Counted from the first letter of the stretch, positions 1 to 11,996 are shown. The stretch: 64,000 nucleotides of DNA from Owenia fusiformis (GCA_903813345.2 CAIIXF020000010.1:19417181-19481180), one strand, 5' to 3'. Numbers and translations are program-made. The notes: a model not told the origin generated them from the letters alone.

Positions 1-356
1 GTCGGTCTTCTGAACGAGTGAAGAACGAGTGTGTGAAGATGAATGAGTACAAAGTCGCCAAGAAATCCCAACGAGTTCCATGCAGGAAAAAGGCGATGCC
101 ATGTGGATGCCAAGTTTTTGAAGGTCCCATCATGCACCATTCAATGCATATGCTCAGTGCCATCTCAGGGCAGATCCAGGAACCTACAAGGGGGCATATT
201 TGAAGTCGCGCTTGAACCTTAAACCAAAATTTTGAAAATTCAAGGCCCATTTTCCTTATAATTTGGCCTAAAATAATAATTTTAGGATTTAAATCTTGCT
301 CGCGGTCAAAAAAGCGTGTACAAAATACAGCCAGAATCATGATTCAGATGTATCTC

Positions 357-1574
357 AAGCTACGTTCACACCAACGGCGCTTTGATGGCGCTTTAAAGTT
401 GCTTGTAAAGCGGCACCAAAGCGTAACAAAGCTTCATTAAAGCGTCGGGGTCGTAATAGGTCCTAAAAAACCTCGGAGTAAAACGGGATATTCGGCAAGA
501 GCGCCAAACATTTTTAAAGCTACTTTCACACCAACGGCGAATGCCACGCTTTAAATCGGCGAGCAAAGCGCTGTCATTTATGTTTACTTTTCCAAAAATA
601 TCACGATCTCCTAAGTAATGTTACGCTCTGATAAGCTCTGATACGCTCTGATTTCCCGACTTGTTACGGTTCCTCACGCTATGATCCCGCTTCGACCAGG
701 CTTTGTTACGCTTAAAATCACGCTTTGATAAGCTTTGGTAAGCATTATTACGCTTTGATGCGATTATGACGCTTTAATCAGGCTCTGATACGATTGCCAA
801 GCTCTGTTGTGCATTTTCGAGATCGCCTTTATCATGACGCTTTTTGATCAAATGGCTGTATAAAGATGCAGTAGATCCATAAAACCATTGCATCTGTGAC
901 TCGAGAAGACGATGGCAGAACAACAAGATCCAGAATTTCCAGATGGACCAGATCATGACCCATCTGAAGAAGACATGATGTTTGTCGCACGGCGTGAATG
1001 AGCGTGAGAAAGCGTGAGGAAGCTTGTCAAGCGTAACAAAGCTTAAAAAAGCGTTTCAATCCTTGATTAAAGCGTCTCAATTCGTGAAAAACCTTCATGA
1101 AAGCGTAACAAAGAGTGTCAGATATATTAATGAAAGCGTCTGACCTCGTGTCAGATCTTCATGCCAGATCGTAGCAAAGATTGAGACATCTAAACGAAGC
1201 GTGTCAAGTGGTAACAGACCGTGAAGAGACTGGGGTCCCCGCTTTGAACCAAGCTCTGTTAAGCTTTACTACGCTTTAGGTCAAGCTTTGCTGAGCTTTG
1301 TTACGGTTTGTTAAGCTTTGATACGCTCTCGGCGCTTCAATCAATTCGTAACGGAGCGCCCAAAATTTTTAAACAGTTTAAAAAATTTTGGCGCTCTTGC
1401 CGAACATCCCGCTTTACTTCGAGCTTTTCTACGACCTATTACGACCCCGACGCTTTAATCAAGCTTAGTTACGCTTTGGTGCCGCTTTACAAGTCCCTTT
1501 AAAGCGCCATGCTTTGGTGCCGCTTTGCTCGCCGATTTAAAGCGTGGCATTCGCCGTTGGTGTGAACGTAGCTT
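357..1574. mobile_element. foldback element A (long inverted repeats)
   Basis: Both ends carry the same inverted terminus (AAGCTACGTTCACACCAACG at 357 and its complement ending at 1574). Inside each end follow matching blocks in inverted order. A second, nested copy of the terminus starts near 516. The interior is a dense mosaic of short words such as GCGTAACAAAGC and GCTTTGATACGC. No transposase ORF is present, so it is non-autonomous. It abuts element B directly. Confidence 0.8.
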
Positions 1575-3865
1575 AGCTATGTTCACACCAACGGCGAATG
1601 CCACGCTTTAAATCGGTGAGCAAAGCGCCGTCACTTTTGTCATTTTTGTTCATACCAACCGCGCTTTGATGGCGCTTTAAAGCGGCCTGTAAAGCGGCAC
1701 CAAAGTGTATCAAAGCTTGATTAAAGCGGCGGGGTCGTAATAGGTCTTAGAAAAGCTCGGAGTAAAGCGGGATATTCGGCAAGAGCACCAAAAAAAGTTT
1801 AAACTGTTTAAAAATTTTGGACGCTCTGTTACGAAATAATTAAAGCGCTGAGAGCGTATCAAAGCTGAACAAACCGTAACAAAGCTCAGAAAAGCTTGGC
1901 CCAAAGCGTAGGAAAGCTTAACATGGCTCTGATAGGTTCCTCACGCGTTGACCAGGCTTTGTTACGCTTGAAATCATGCTTTGATAAGCATTATTACGCT
2001 TTGATGCGATTATGACGCTTTAAATCAGGCTCTGATACGATTGCCAAGCTCTGTAGTGCATTGTTACGCTCTGTTAAGCTCTGTCACGCATTGGAAAATG
2101 TCGAGATCGCCGATTTCATGCCGCTTTTGATCCAATGACTATATAAATATGCAGTAGATCCATAAAACCATTGCATCTTTGACTCAAGAACACGATGGCA
2201 GAACAACAAGATCCATAAATTCCAGATGGACCAGAGCATGACCTATCTGAATAAGACATGACGTTTGAAGCACGGCGTGAAATAGCGTGAGAGAGCATGA
2301 GGAAGCTTGTCAAGCGTAACAAAGCATAACAAAGCGTTTCAATTCTTGATGTAAGCGTCTCAATTTGTTGGAAAGCTTGAGAGTCCTTCATGAAAGCGTA
2401 ACAAAGAGTGTCAGATATTGATGAAAGCGTCTGACCTCGTGTCAGATCTTCATGCCAGATCGTAACAAATCCTGAGACATCTTAACGAAGCGTGTAAAGT
2501 GGTAACAGACCGTGAAGAGACTGGGGTCCACGCTTTAAACCAAGCTCTGTTAAGCTTTCCTACGCTTTGGGTCAAGCTTTGCTGAGCTTTGTTACGGTTT
2601 TTAAGCTTTAATACGCTCTCGGCGCTTTAATCAATTCGTAACAGAACGCCCAAAATTTTCAAACAGGCACCAAAGCGTAACAAAGCTTGATTAAAGCGTC
2701 GGAGTCGTAATAGGTCGTGGAAAAGCTCGGAGTAAAGCGGGATAATCGGCAAGAGCGCCAAAAAATTTTAAACTGTTTAAAAATTTTGGGCGCTCTGTTA
2801 CGAATTGATCAAAAGCGCCGAGAGCGTATCAAAGCTTAACAAACCGTAACAAAGCTCAACAAAGCTTGACCCAAAGCGTAGGAAAGCTTTACAGAGCTTG
2901 ATTCAAAGCGGGAGCCCCAGTCTCTTCACGGTCTATTACCACTTGACACGCTTCATTAAGATGTCTCAAGATTTGCTACGATCTGGCATGAAGATCTGAC
3001 ACGAGGTCAGACGCTTACATCAATATCTGACACTCTTTGTTACACTTTCATGAAGGACTCTCAAGCTTTCCAACGAATTGAGACGCTTTAATCAAGGATT
3101 GAAACGCTTTGCTAGGCTTTGTTACGCTTGACAAGTTTCCACACGCTATATCACGCCGTGTGACAAACATCATGTCTTCTTCAGATAGGTCATGCTCTGG
3201 TCCATATGGAATTTCTGGATCTTGTTGTTCTGCCATTGTGTTCTCGAGTCAAAGATGCAATGGTTTTATGGGTCTACTGCATCTTTATATAGTCATTGGA
3301 TCAAAAGCGGCATGAAATCGGCGATCTCGACATTTTCCAATGCTTGACAGAGCTTAACAGAGCGTAACAATGCACAACAGAGCTTGGCAATCGTATCAGA
3401 GCCTGATTTAAAGCGTCATAATCGCATCAAAGCGTAATAATGCTTATCAAAGCTTATCAAAGCATGATTTCAAGCGTAACAAAGCCTGGTCAAAGCGGGA
3501 TCAAAGCGTGAGGAACCTATCAGAGCTATGTTAAGCTTTCCTACGCTTTGGATCAAGCTTTTCTGAGCTTTGTTACGGTTTGTTAAGCTTTGATACGCTC
3601 TCGGCGCTTCAATCAATTCGTAACAAAGCGCCCAAAATTTTTAAATATTTTAAATTCTTTTGGCGCTCTTGCCGAATATCCCGCTTTACTCCGAGCTTTT
3701 CTACGACCTATTATGACCCCGACGCTTTAATCAATCTTTATTACGCTTTGGTGCCGCTTTACAAGCCGCTTTAAAGCGCCATCAAAGCGCCGTTGGTATG
3801 AACAAAAATGACACTTTGCTCGCCGATTTAAAGCGTGGCATTCGCCGTTGGTGTGAACATAGCTT
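1575..3865. mobile_element. foldback element B, about 2.3 kb, nearly full-length palindrome
   Basis: The left arm (1575 to about 2667) and the right arm (about 2770 to 3865) are inverted copies of each other over more than 1 kb, starting AGCTATGTTCACACCAACGG and ending with its complement. Only about 100 bases near 2670-2770 form the loop. The arms share the word content of element A and the same captured TATA-plus-ORF segment. No transposase is encoded. The transposon superfamily cannot be assigned because no clear target duplication is seen. Confidence 0.85.
3048..3291 (-). other. TATA box plus short acidic ORF inside foldback arm
   Basis: On the minus strand a TATATAAAG box (3283-3291) lies 47 bases before an ATG at 3236. 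That ATG opens a 62-codon ORF beginning MAEQQDPEIPYGPEHD. Two further copies lie on the plus strand: 859-1001 (TATAAAG, then a 29-codon ORF starting at 912) and about 2142-2215 (stopped after MAEQQDP). The first ~24 residues, acidic and ending EEDMMF, are conserved between the longer copies; the rest is foldback word repeat. This looks like the 5' end of a real gene (host or transposon) trapped in the arms, not a functional gene. Confidence 0.5.
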
Positions 3866-4174
3866 TAGCAGCAATCAGTAGCGCCCTACCTACTGTGTTC
3901 AAGCGTAAGCTAATTGCTAATAATACCAATTATCTATTAACTACTAACTATTACTAAAGTAACGCGGAAGTAATGATACCAACATTTCCATATGAGTGTA
4001 CTTTTCACCACTAAACTGCAACACAACTGTAGATGGCTTTTTATGATACAGGTTGTTTACCGAAAAGTGACGCAGAGAAAGACTATACAAGTGCAGCATA
4101 AGAGTGTCAGTGCGGTTAAGGAACACAGTAACCTAAAGCGACAAACTGAAGGAGACGCAGACTGTCTAATCACG

Positions 4175-7100
4175 ATGGAGTCAAACTCAAATGATGTGAA
4201 AGTGAGCTACGTTGATCTGTGCCGCAATGTGCAAATCTCAGATGGCAACCTCTTCATGTGTCTAGTGAACAACGATGGGGTCCTTAGCCTCGAAATGAAG
4301 GGAAATACAGGAGAAGATGTATGTAAGTGTATCATTATTAAGTACTCTGTTAGTCAATTCTGTTCATTGCTGTTTCTAATATTCCTACATACAAGTTACA
4401 AGATTTTGTATCTGTTTTCTTATACGTGAATGCATTTCCTGACTAAAGAGACATGACATGTCTCTTCAGTGCATTTCCTGACTAAAGAGACATGACATGT
4501 CTCTTTGAGTCAGGAAATGCATTCACATATAAGGAAAACAGAATAAACTATTTCAGCCCTCTGATAATGTGACTGAACAATAGGGGAAAGTAGCATCTTA
4601 GGGGTCGTGGAACAGAATCTTTTGAATTTTTCAGAGCATAAATGTGCCCAATAAATTGTCTGATTGGCTGATCCGCACGGGCCCTTAGCTGATTGGTTCT
4701 TGGCGTGCTACTTCCAGCGGGAGATTCAAACATTTAAAAACAACCTTGAAGGCTAGACTCCACAATATATCCCGATAAAATACAATTATGAATATAATGT
4801 TTATAAACATTGTGATAACTGTTTAAACATCTTCAATATTGTTTCAGTTAAATACACAGTGTATGATTACAACACCGCTGGAGGGGTCCAAGATTTTATG
4901 AACATCATGCAAAACAATCAGCAAGTTGATCTCCAATACTATTGTATTGTAACAGACGATCGAGATAAAAATATCAACATTGATCTACAGGTAAGCTGAT
5001 CTTGGACAGACTCAGTCATTACGTTCTGTTAATAAGATAGCAAAATCTGCTCAATCAAATTAAATTAGCTATATTAAACATACATGTAGATATTCTCCTT
5101 TTACTGATTTTATCTTCTGAAATGTATCACAATTTAGGATGAATAAAAGCCGAGGTCCTTTGCCCGAGGCTATTAAAATCTGATTTCTTTTTTGTTTTCT
5201 GTTCAACTATTGAATGAGTGAATATGGTATAAGTCATCGTGGTAATCCACGCCCTCTCCATCTCTATCCTCTATCATCTGCGATGCAACAGAGAGAGATG
5301 CTATGAGTATCAGAATGGGTATAAGTAGGCTAGTTCAGCTTTATTGCACTGCAAGTGACAGTTAATTGTCTTTTGTACCACGGTTTTGGATACTGTAGCT
5401 TGCCAAGTATCAATTCTGTTAAAAACAATAGAAAAATAATGCACCCTTCTTTGTTACAACTGTATATTTTTTAAGATAAACCTCAGTTCATTGAATTTTA
5501 TTGCTACAATATGAGGTTTACTTGTAGAGAGTAGATTCCTTTCCACCACCCGAGAACACCAGGGTAGCAGACAAGAGGTTCTATTACAGCTTTAGCCCTT
5601 CTTCGAATAAGAACATCTTCCAAGCGGGAGAACATATTGGTGAGTTGAGGATTACATTGTGGGAAGAATACTGTAAACACCGTGGTATATAATTGAAAAA
5701 GAAGTACATCTGAGAAAATATATCCGCGACACATCCACCCCCCCCCGCCCCCAATAAAACTTGACACCGGAAGTGTTCAGTGGATAGCATAACAAAGCAT
5801 GTCGATATGGAATTTCAATTTGTTCCTTAAATAGTTCTGAAATTTTAATACACAATGAGCTTTCGCAAGCACTCACTTGTCCGTCTGTCTGTCAACAATA
5901 GTGGCATGTTTTTAAACCTCTGTCGATGGGATTCCCGTTTAAACAATTCTTGTTCAACATCTGTACAGAACCTCCTGCCGCTATGGCTCCTGTTTTAAAA
6001 GCTTCTCCATTTTGTCTCGCGAACTCTACTTTTATGAAATTGTGTTACAATGAATTGCAAAAAGATTATATCCCTTTTTTATTTTCAGCCATTTTAGTTA
6101 GCCTATCATTAATTTGTCCATCTGTTTCTCAGTCAGACCACAATAGTGGCATGTTTTAAAACTTCTGTCGACACGATTCCTGTTTTAAATTATTTTTGTT
6201 CAACATCAATACAGAAACCCCCCCCCCCCCCCCAATGACTTCTGGTTCAAAAGCTCGCCTATTTTTTTCAAAATGGCCGTCATTTTTTGTTGTAAAGATC
6301 TGCAAAAATCATATTTTCTTTTTTATTGTAAGCCATTTTAGTTTTAATTATTTTGGTTCCTTTTTGATAAATACAGGAGTCCCTCCTATGAGTCCAGGTT
6401 CAAATTCCAACGCTCGCCCTTTTTGAAGTGTCTGCCACTTTAAAACTCATTTTTGACCATTCAGTAGCTTTATAACTAATTTCAGGTGTCCCGCATTGTA
6501 AAAACTCATGTCAATGTGAAAAGCTGTACTAATGAGATAGTTTTGTAAGAAAAATTCATATCTGCTCTTTTGTTTTCTGCCATTTTAGCCATCATTCAAC
6601 TTTCTGTTTTTGAGCAACACAATGTGAGTTCAGTACCCACGGTTTTTTGAATTACCAAACAAAAACAGGCTGTGCTCAAACGAGGCTTTCGGTTGCCAAA
6701 TTTAGGGAGGGAAGGGGTGTGCAATCATAAACATTTTATCAGATTGAATCACACAAAAGAAAGGTACAATTGATTAAACAGGTCATCTGCGAGACTCGGC
6801 TTTTGTAAAATATCAAGCAACAAAAGAAACTGAGTTTTGTTTTTCGTCTTCATTTGATTTTTTCGATTTGAATCAAATGGTGGTTCCAAGTTCTTGACTA
6901 GATTCACTGTTCTTGTTACTACGATTCGAAAAACACTTAAGGTGGTTAGTTTGTCGTCTTTCTCAAATGGAATCCTATTATTTCTAGACTATTACATAGC
7001 AGTAGCGCCATCTTCAACAGAAGTCGTCGCGGAAACTTCTGAATTCGCCTTTAGCATCTTATACCCTAATTTGACACCCTCGAAAACACAGCCTCACTTC

Positions 7101-10100
7101 GGATACTTTCATATATTTGTGAGTATAACCCAGCTTTGTTTCAATGATGATAAAAAATACCATTCAAAATTATTGTACACATTTATACCATCAAGATACA
7201 GACGTGCATACATAAAGGATATGAACAAAGGATAGACTGTAATGTCTGGAAATATGCAATATTTAACAAAAATTTGAATTAAAATTCGGTTATCGGAATA
7301 GCTATAATCATTCCACTCCTTAGTGCCACTTATACATATATAATTATATTGTCTATTGTTTGATATAAAGTAAAGACATCGAGAAAAAAAACAATTCATT
7401 AAAAAATTTAACTTTTTCATGCCTTTTTAGTACGATTTTATGGACAGGTTTGTTTTTTCAGACACACAGTGGGAATATTGTGACGACCACGAAAACAGAA
7501 GATGGATTTAAACTATTGGCAGTTAACCCAAAAATCATGGAGAAGAGGCTGTCAAAAGCAGCAAGTGATGAAGTTGATAAAAACTCAGAAATTCAGTCAG
7601 ATTTGTTAAACGATCGTAAGTTTGATGCAGTATTGAATCATCATTTGCTACAATTTAACATTTTACAAAACTATATTAGAATAATACCCAGTGAAACAAT
7701 CCACCCTTTTATTAGAGTTTTAACTTGTTATGTTCTTGCCCTGTGTGGTTCTGTTGTTGGTCCAATTTAACAACCTAAATCATATCTTATGTGTGTTTAT
7801 TAGCCTATGGCTTACCCCACTTTTAAAAGTGTAATACTTTATATTGAGGAGTTAACTTAACTTCAAAAATGTTAAATTCATTTTAGCCACTTTTAAGATA
7901 TATTCGTACGATTATCACGAAGCTCCAACTATTGACGAACCCAATCCACCGGTGATGCAAGCTGTTGCTGCGTATTCTCCTGCTATAGATCGATATGTCG
8001 CATTTGAGGTACTTCCTGATGGAACCACGGGTCCGATCACACTTAAGGTAGGCCAGGTTATGACATTGTTTAATTAACACTGATTCCCTCGGACTTTTTG
8101 AAGTCGAGGCACGGATATCATCATCAGGTGTATCATAGAAATTTATTAAGTTTTAGAAGATAAGTTCACTTCAGAGGCGGATTTGTTTCTACCAGAAAGC
8201 TCTCAGCATAACATCATCACAATCCTCATCCAACACATGGTGATATATTCTATATACTTTATCTTCTATGGGGAAAATGTTATATTTAATTGTCATGAAG
8301 TGTTTATTGCGAACAATTAGGCTAAAGAATTTGACGATGGTTTTCAGAAATATGAACATGGTCCTGACGAGGCATTAAAGCGAGTTCCAGGTCAACGCTT
8401 TTTCATTATTGAAAAAGAAGATGATAAAGCAATCTTCCGTGTCCACGATGATCGAGGTTAGGTCTATATATAAATTGAATCATGGACCATTTAGCTTTCA
8501 TGAGAGTCAGTATGGGGTTAAAGTTAGATAACCGATTCGTATTGGGTTTTAGGAAAATTGATAGCCTTGGCCTAGCGATTATTTATTCTAAAACCAAATA
8601 TTCATAGTTTATCCATGATCATTTGTTTTACATACACTCCCCTCCATAAGTTTGGCAACCTTTTCCCCCCATTGAACTACGTGTTAAAGCCTCTTTACCT
8701 TTGAATTTTTATTTACTTAACCTGCGATTAAAATACTTATACTATTGGTGGAAACGTAATTTGACTTTAATTCCAATACCTCCAAATTTTCTCAATTTTT
8801 TTCCTCAATTACAATAGGTCGAAAATTGATGATAAATTTGATGAATATTTGAAAATCGACATTCCCATGTTAACCAATGGGAAATGGTAGGTTTGCCGCA
8901 AGTCATATGACAGAATATCCATCCATCCGAGTCCTTGCAAAAAATACGAGTTAGGCAGGCAATTGAATTTGCTAACTTTATTTAACAAAAAAATGATATG
9001 TTTCTTCAGGTTCAACAAAGTTATAGGGCTTTAAAGTCAAAATTGTTTTTCAAAAAACCTCTCCCATTGAAATAACACAGGAGGCGAAAAATTATTTTCA
9101 AAAATGACTTTGAAGCGCTGTAACTTTACTATTCATCAAATAAACTAAACATTTAGTGTTCAAAAAAGTTAGACAATTCAATTTTCTATATACAAATATT
9201 TTTTGCTGAATCTTTTACTGAAAAGATATCCTGATTTCTGATTTGCCCCGAACCCTTCATTTCCCATTGGATTACATGGGAATGACGATTTTCAAAAATT
9301 CATCAAATTTATCATCAATTTTCGACCTATTGTAATTGAGGAAAAAAATTGAGAAAATTTTGAGGTATTGGAAATAAAGTCAAGTTACGTTTCCATTAAT
9401 ATTATAAGTTATTTCATAGCCGGTTAAGTAAATAAAAATTCAAACGTAAAGAGGCTTTAACACGTAGTTCAATGGGGGAAAAAGGTTGCCAAACTTATGG
9501 AGGGGAGTGTATGTACATTTACATATTGTTAATCAGTTTCAACCTTACAAGTATTTCAAACTGAAAACTTAATAAATGGAATTTATTTTCTGTTCCCATA
9601 CTGACTCTCATGAAAGCTAAATATGGTCCATGGTCCAATTTTAGAAAAAAATGAATTTCTTTTGTATTTACTGGTGTATTGAGAAGTGGGTGGGTTTAAT
9701 TAGTTCATTTAAAAACTTGCAGACTTTTATCATTTTTCAGATTTAATACTTTTCGAAAATCTACTTGCTGGAGCTAATCCAAAACAGCGGACTACTTTGG
9801 GACTAAGGCCAGGAAAGGAGGGAGAGCCGATTCATTTACCCAACGCTATGTTTACATTGAAATCTGTTCCTGCACCCGGAAAAGAGGACGACGTAGAACC
9901 CTCATCAAGTGATGAATCACACGCTGAAGAAGATACAACTAAACCCATTGATGCAGACAAAATTAAGCCCACCGACACAGCCACATCTAACCCCATTGAC
10001 ACAGACGCGACTAAACCTTCCAACACAGACACAACTAAACCCACTGACGCAGACACAACTATGCCCACTAACACAGACACGACTCAACTCACAGACACGG

Positions 10101-10270
10101 ACACAACTAAACCCAATGACACTGACACGACCAAACCAACTGACAGAGACACAACTAAACCCACTGATGCAGACACAACTAAACCCACTAATACAGACAC
10201 AACTAAACCCACAGACACAACACGACGGAGCTCCGTTCTTAACATTTTTTCTTGTTGCTGTCGAAAATAA
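4175..10270 (+). CDS. six-exon protein, possible IL-1-like beta-trefoil, with Thr/Pro/Asp repeat and Cys tail
   Basis: Inferred exons are 4175-4322, 4848-4990, 7462-7615, 7887-8047, 8348-8456 and 9741-10270. All have GT-AG borders and phases 1,0,1,0,1 that join cleanly into 414 residues. An in-frame ATG also exists at 3992; 4175 is preferred because the repeat motif begins soon after. There is no signal peptide. Three segments look alike: LFMCLVNNDGVLSLEMK (exon 1), YYCIVTDDRDKNINIDLQ (exon 2), YVAFEVLPDGTTGPITLK (exon 4). Exons 4-6 then run RFF...F..., LILFEN, LGL and NAMFTLK, a strand spacing resembling the C-terminal half of IL-1-family beta-trefoils. That family also lacks a signal peptide. 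The last exon ends in about ten 8-residue DTTKPTDA-like units and SCCCRK, which could be palmitoylated. The gene model is sound. The IL-1-like assignment is inference from pattern only, and another beta-rich fold is possible. Confidence 0.7.
4412..4536. repeat. short hairpin with duplicated arm, in intron 1
   Basis: ATGCATTTCCTGACTAAAGA occurs twice in direct order (4431 and 4470), followed by its inverted complement ending near 4530. AGACATGACATGTCT is itself palindromic. The segment folds into a stem of about 45 bases in intron 1 of the 4175-10270 gene. Confidence 0.8.
5880..6440. repeat. diverged tandem repeat, about 250-bp unit, in intron 2
   Basis: AATAGTGGCATGTTTT followed by a CTGTCGA-type block and TTGTTCAACATC recurs at about 5898 and 6142. 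A partial third unit starts near 6370 (CCTCCTATGAGTCCAGGTTC). A poly-C run of about 17 bases (6217-6233) sits in unit 2. No coding sense is apparent. Confidence 0.6.
8474..9640. mobile_element. nested foldback elements in intron 5
   Basis: An inner element at 8633-9511 has perfect 28-base terminal inverted repeats starting TACACTCCCCTCCATAAG and arms that stay complementary across most of its 0.88 kb. The TA ends fit a TA target duplication, as in Tc1/mariner-type MITEs. Outer inverted arms (8474-8517 and 9594-9640, around CATGAGAGTCAGTATGGG) enclose it, so it landed inside an older palindromic repeat. Relatives lie at 20210-20708 and 47370-47950. Confidence 0.85.
9942..10224 (+). repeat. coding 24-bp minisatellite
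   Basis: ACACAACTAAACCCACTGAC-type units of 24 bases are repeated about ten times in frame in the last exon. They encode the octapeptide DTTKPTDA with variants (DTTMPTNT, DTTQLTDT, DTTKPNDT). Because the unit length is a multiple of three, copy number can change without a frameshift, so length polymorphism is expected. Confidence 0.9.
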
Positions 10271-10436
10271 AACAACTTTACATTTGTCCATCCAGCTTCG
10301 CCGAACACATACGTAGGGAGGACGAAATAACACGAGGATACACAAGACTTGACATCATTCTTGAATAGATGTCGTTTTTATTCTGTATTTTTATATTGAA
10401 TTGACATTATAAACAGTGTATATCAGATTTATATAC

Positions 10437-11279
10437 TAAAGTCTATGTCAATGCATTAGGAATGAACATTTTGCTATAATTTGCCATAAAAAATGTTTAT
10501 CCACAAAATAGCAATATATATGTTCCAAATGAATTGCCTTAGTCCCATATGCATGTGGGATTCAATAATTTCTTCTTCAGTTGATTTAATTGTTAAGCTA
10601 GAAAACAAAATTCCAATGAGAATTTAACATGATGTAAACAAAGATCAAAAATATGTAAATCGGGGAATAAGTATGTTTATTACAGTTGCACTTCATTTGC
10701 ATAAAGGTATGCAGGTCTATGCACTACAAGGGACCATCTCAAAGGTAGACTAAAGCTTTTTATAAGTACTCAACTAGAAATCTTAACACAATCTTACTAA
10801 ATTTTAGTCACTATCACCACTTGAATCTATATCGAGATTTATGATAACAGAATTCCATTTCCTTATAAGATCTTTTCTCTTAACCATCTGTAAGTAAACT
10901 GATTTGAAATTAATCCTGAGTATATATATACAATAACTACTGGATAGAAAATTACATGGTTGCAATGCTTATAAAACCACAATGGTCACTCGATTTTCAT
11001 TGGTTTATGATTTGACATTGGTTGTTCACTTATATAGGTAATCACCCACTGAAATATTTTCCGATGGAAAAATTGAATAGATTGTGTAATGATAAATTCT
11101 CATTGGAATTTTGTTTTCTAGCTTTAAAAACTAAATCAATTGAAGAAAAAATTATTGAATCACAAATTCATTTGGGACAGAAGGACTCCATTTGCAACGT
11201 ATCGCTGTTTTGTGGATAAAAAGTTTTATTGCAAATTATAGCAAAAATGCTCATTCCTAATGCATTGACTTAGACTTTA
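10437..11279. mobile_element. foldback MITE between two genes, about 0.84 kb
   Basis: The left arm (10437-about 10625) and right arm (about 11090-11279) are inverted copies. The shared termini are TAAAGTCTATGTCAATGCAT and the complement of TAAAGTCTAAGTCAATGCAT. It lies between the stop of the upstream gene and the amylase promoter. No coding capacity is seen. Confidence 0.85.
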
Positions 11280-11951
11280 ATATTATTTTAGATAACTTGT
11301 AAAATGTATCTATATTATTTTGGATTTTAGTTTAAATTCAGTTTTAGATGTGAATAAAAAGTACTGGAAAAAATTTATTTTTGATGTTCATACATGGCAG
11401 ATACTGAGTTATTGAGGGCTATGCATTCATTTTGACACAATAAGGCAGCATAATATATTTCACGATTATGGTTTAGCGAATAATTTGTTTCGCCTCTTGT
11501 TTTTAGTGATATTAGAACCAAACGCAATATGAAGTTAAAATCCAAAGTCAGTTCTCAAGATCATACTATAAGTTATTGAATGATTTGAAGTACAATGCAG
11601 GATATATTCTGCTCGAGAGAAAATTCCGTATTGGAACGAGACGAAGTTTTGAAGATAGTTTCCAAAACTTTACACTGTCCATCTCTTTTCTTCCTTTTAG
11701 ACTGAAATTTCATTATTTTCTACAAATACATGACGAGTATGTAGAGTACTCAATCAGTTTTCGAATTAGCCGATCATACAAGAAAAAACATTATCACAAA
11801 ACAAGCTAAACCAATAACAGTTCAGGAGGTCCCTTCTTCGCCTTTCGAATCTTTATTATGTAAGCAAGCTTTATGTAACCAAATACAGAGATAACATCTA
11901 CATTTCGAAGTACAAAATATCTTATCTGAAAGGATGGTCATTATCAATAGA

Positions 11952-11958
11952 TATATAA
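11952..11958 (+). promoter_or_regulatory. TATA box of the amylase gene
   Basis: TATATAA lies 39 bases before the amylase ATG at 11997. With a normal TATA-to-start spacing of about 30 bases, the 5' leader would be very short, around 10-15 bases. Confidence 0.65.
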
Positions 11959-11996
11959 CTAAACCTCCTGACCAGCCTCCAAATTCACCAAACAAA

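Noticed and set aside
3992-4174. Upstream in-frame extension of the first gene (61 codons)
   Set aside because: Low-complexity basic sequence with no recognisable feature. It is treated as 5' leader; the start at 4175 fits better, though cDNA could change this.
10266-10271. AATAAA overlapping the stop codon of the first gene
   Set aside because: Cleavage there would leave almost no 3' UTR; more likely a chance match created by AAA-TAA-A.
9832-10345. Long ORFs on both strands and other frames across the 24-bp repeat (up to 142 codons)
   Set aside because: They are by-products of the repeat, which has no stops in most frames; the plus-strand frame joins five upstream exons in phase.
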